From NCBI GenBank assembly GCA_029007575.1, contig JAQXIB010000067.1:1-7292 (forward strand): 7,292 bases of DNA, in the 5' to 3' direction. Shown here piece by piece: positions 6,020 through 7,292 of the stretch. A model generated the notes under the pieces. That model worked only from the letters and a program-made list of their open reading frames with translations. It was not told the DNA's origin and ran no database searches. A program made the position numbers and the translations under genes. The DNA is from Clostridiales bacterium (GTDB lineage Bacteria; Bacillota; Clostridia; Oscillospirales; Ruminococcaceae). Position 1 is the first letter of the stretch. The number at the start of each line of letters is the position of its first letter.

Positions 6020-7180
6020 TTAATTGTCCGCAAGACATTTTTGATAGATCAAATCGCCTACTGTCTGAGAAGCATGTCCCGTTTCACAACTACCCAAAGC
6101 GTCGTGATGATGCTGCACATCGGTTGCATATTTTTGTTCATCAAAGTTGTGGATCGCCGATGCAAGCTCCTGATTGTTCTGCGCAACCGGAAACGGCCAT
6201 TCATTGATCGGCGTGTAAAAATCCCGCTCCTGCCGATAATCGGCAAGGTCGGTCGCGTAAATGAAGCAGGGTTTACCGGTCAAAGACATATCCCACATCG
6301 ACGACGAGTAATCGGTAATCAGAACATCGGCCGCGCACAAAAGCTCCTGCATATCCGGATAAGAGGATGCGTCAATGACTTGTTCAGTCGCCGGAATGGA
6401 GGAAGTCAAGAAATAATGCACCCGATATAACGCGATCCATTGACCGCCGAAACGTTCCGAAAGCGCAGAAAGGCACAACTGTATATTTAAACTTTCATCA
6501 TCTTTTTGAGCATTCATTGTACTGCCGCGATAAGTAGGCGCATAAAGAACAATTTGCGTTTCAGACGGGATATGATAATACGCTTTCACTTTTTGCGCCA
6601 ATTCCGGATGCGGTGTTACCAGCACATCATTACGCGGCATTCCCACATCTAACATTTTTTCAATCGGCAGCAGGATCGAATGGGACATCACTTCGGAGAA
6701 TTTTCGGCATCCCGATATCATATAATCGGTATCTTTTGCCGCCATACGCAGTTTCTTAACTGCAACGCCGTCAACACCGATATCGATGCCGCATCTTTTA
6801 TAAGCGCCGCCGCCATGCCACGTGTTAATCAGCACCTGCTTTTTTTTGAACACAAGATAAGAAGGCAATCCGGTATTTGTCACGATCACATGAGCGGTAG
6901 CCATATCATAAAAGAAACGAAAGGTTTTATTTTTAACCAATGTGATATTCTGTTCCTGCAAATAAGAAAATTTTTCAGGCTGGTCAAATACCCAGATAAT
7001 TTCCAACGCATCGCCGTACTGTCCGCGCAGATACTCGGTAATATATTTTGGATTGCAAGCATATTGTTTGGCATTAAACGCCATAAAAACGATCCTGTTT
7101 TCATGTATGGGGAAAATCCAAAACATACGCAATATCAGCCGTATCGTTTTTATGATCATAAACTTCAATGTTTCTTTCAT
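6020..7180 (-). CDS. TagB/TagF-like CDP-glycerol (polyol-phosphate) glycerophosphotransferase family protein
   Basis: This 386-residue protein belongs to the teichoic-acid phosphotransferase family, which transfers glycerol- or ribitol-phosphate from a CDP-polyol to a glycan or polymer at the inner face of the membrane. A hydrophobic, basic N-terminus (about 1-24) is suited to membrane association. The donor-binding signatures are present: INTWHGGGAYKRCG at 118-131 with the probable catalytic His122, VGMPRND at 179-185, VLYAPTYRG at 211-219, YRVH with His255, and TDYSSSMWDMSLTGKP at 289-304. The C-terminal CETGHASQTVGDLIY fits the usual family ending, so the protein is complete. The characterised enzymes have TWHGTP-type residues after the histidine; here these are GGA. 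The start at 7180 has GGAG (minus strand, 7192-7195) 11 bases upstream. It opens the part of the operon seen here and precedes the flippase. Glycerol versus ribitol, and single versus repeated transfer, cannot be decided. Confidence 0.88.
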   Translation of the reverse strand: MKETLKFMIIKTIRLILRMFWIFPIHENRIVFMAFNAKQYACNPKYITEYLRGQYGDALEIIWVFDQPEKFSYLQEQNITLVKNKTFRFFYDMATAHVIVTNTGLPSYLVFKKKQVLINTWHGGGAYKRCGIDIGVDGVAVKKLRMAAKDTDYMISGCRKFSEVMSHSILLPIEKMLDVGMPRNDVLVTPHPELAQKVKAYYHIPSETQIVLYAPTYRGSTMNAQKDDESLNIQLCLSALSERFGGQWIALYRVHYFLTSSIPATEQVIDASSYPDMQELLCAADVLITDYSSSMWDMSLTGKPCFIYATDLADYRQERDFYTPINEWPFPVAQNNQELASAIHNFDEQKYATDVQHHHDALGSCETGHASQTVGDLIYQKCLADN

Positions 7181-7228
7181 AAATAAGTAATCTCCAAACT
7201 GATACTTTTATTTCAAAAAATTATTCTG

Positions 7229-7291
7229 CTATCTGCTACCTTTCAACTTTTTTTTCATTTTTCTTAACAATTCGGAAACGGTCGGCCCCGC
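7229..7291 (-). CDS. 3' end of an upstream operon gene (partial, unidentified)
   Basis: A minus-strand gene probably enters from the right edge. One frame reads AGPTVSELLRKMKKKLKGSR and stops at TAG 7231-7229; its amphipathic, lysine-rich character is typical of glycosyltransferase C-termini. A second frame reads SGADRFRIVKKNEKKVER and stops at 7238-7236, so the frame is not settled. The stop lies 48 bases before the phosphotransferase start, an A/T-rich spacer without a terminator hairpin. This supports the gene being in the same operon. No function can be given from so few residues. Confidence 0.45.
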   Translation of the reverse strand, partial: AGPTVSELLRKMKKKLKGSR

Positions 7292-7292
7292 T

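Noticed and set aside
6680..7186. Plus-strand open frame of 168 codons antisense to the phosphotransferase
   Set aside because: It is opposite conserved active-site motifs of a real gene, and it is rich in histidine, arginine and isoleucine as expected for a shadow frame.
1..7292. Insertion sequences, CRISPR arrays, tRNA or rRNA genes, riboswitches, phage genes
   Set aside because: I looked on both strands and found no direct-repeat arrays, transposase motifs or structured RNA signatures. The window is almost fully occupied by the genes listed.

Overview
The window looks like chromosomal DNA of a low-to-moderate GC Firmicute, most likely a clostridial or ruminococcal (Oscillospiraceae-type) bacterium. 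The reasons are a YibE/F-family membrane protein of the fused Gram-positive kind, AG-rich ribosome binding sites, and a CDP-glycerol-type phosphotransferase beside a polysaccharide flippase. Taxonomy is inferred from gene content and cannot be fixed from this sequence alone.

Layout. At the left edge (about 2-46) is the probable last part of a plus-strand gene. It is followed by a long, nearly symmetrical hairpin (52-108) that looks like a bidirectional intrinsic terminator. An extended -10 promoter (112-141) then drives a plus-strand YibE/F membrane protein, which I start at TTG 222 rather than at ATG 156. Its 3' end faces the end of a minus-strand surface-polysaccharide operon. The gap between them (1575-1718) holds a 36-base inverted repeat that pairs better in the minus-strand RNA.

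The minus-strand operon, read right to left, contains: the tail of an unidentified gene at the right edge; a TagB/TagF-like CDP-glycerol (or CDP-ribitol) phosphotransferase (7180-6020); a Wzx-type flippase (5910-4495); a two-domain CMP-nonulosonate synthetase/PseG-like protein (4459-2813); and a NeuB-type nonulosonate synthase (2789-1719).

Working model. The PseG-like domain would release a free N-acetylated hexose from a UDP-sugar. NeuB would condense it with phosphoenolpyruvate to a sialic-, legionaminic- or pseudaminic-like nine-carbon acid. The cytidylyltransferase domain would activate that acid as its CMP sugar. The acid would be built into a lipid-linked glycan that the flippase exports, and the TagB-like enzyme would add a polyol-phosphate. 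The identity of the sugar cannot be read from the window. No dehydratase, aminotransferase, acetyltransferase, NeuC-like epimerase or recognisable sialyltransferase is present, so those must lie outside it, most likely upstream of the operon to the right.
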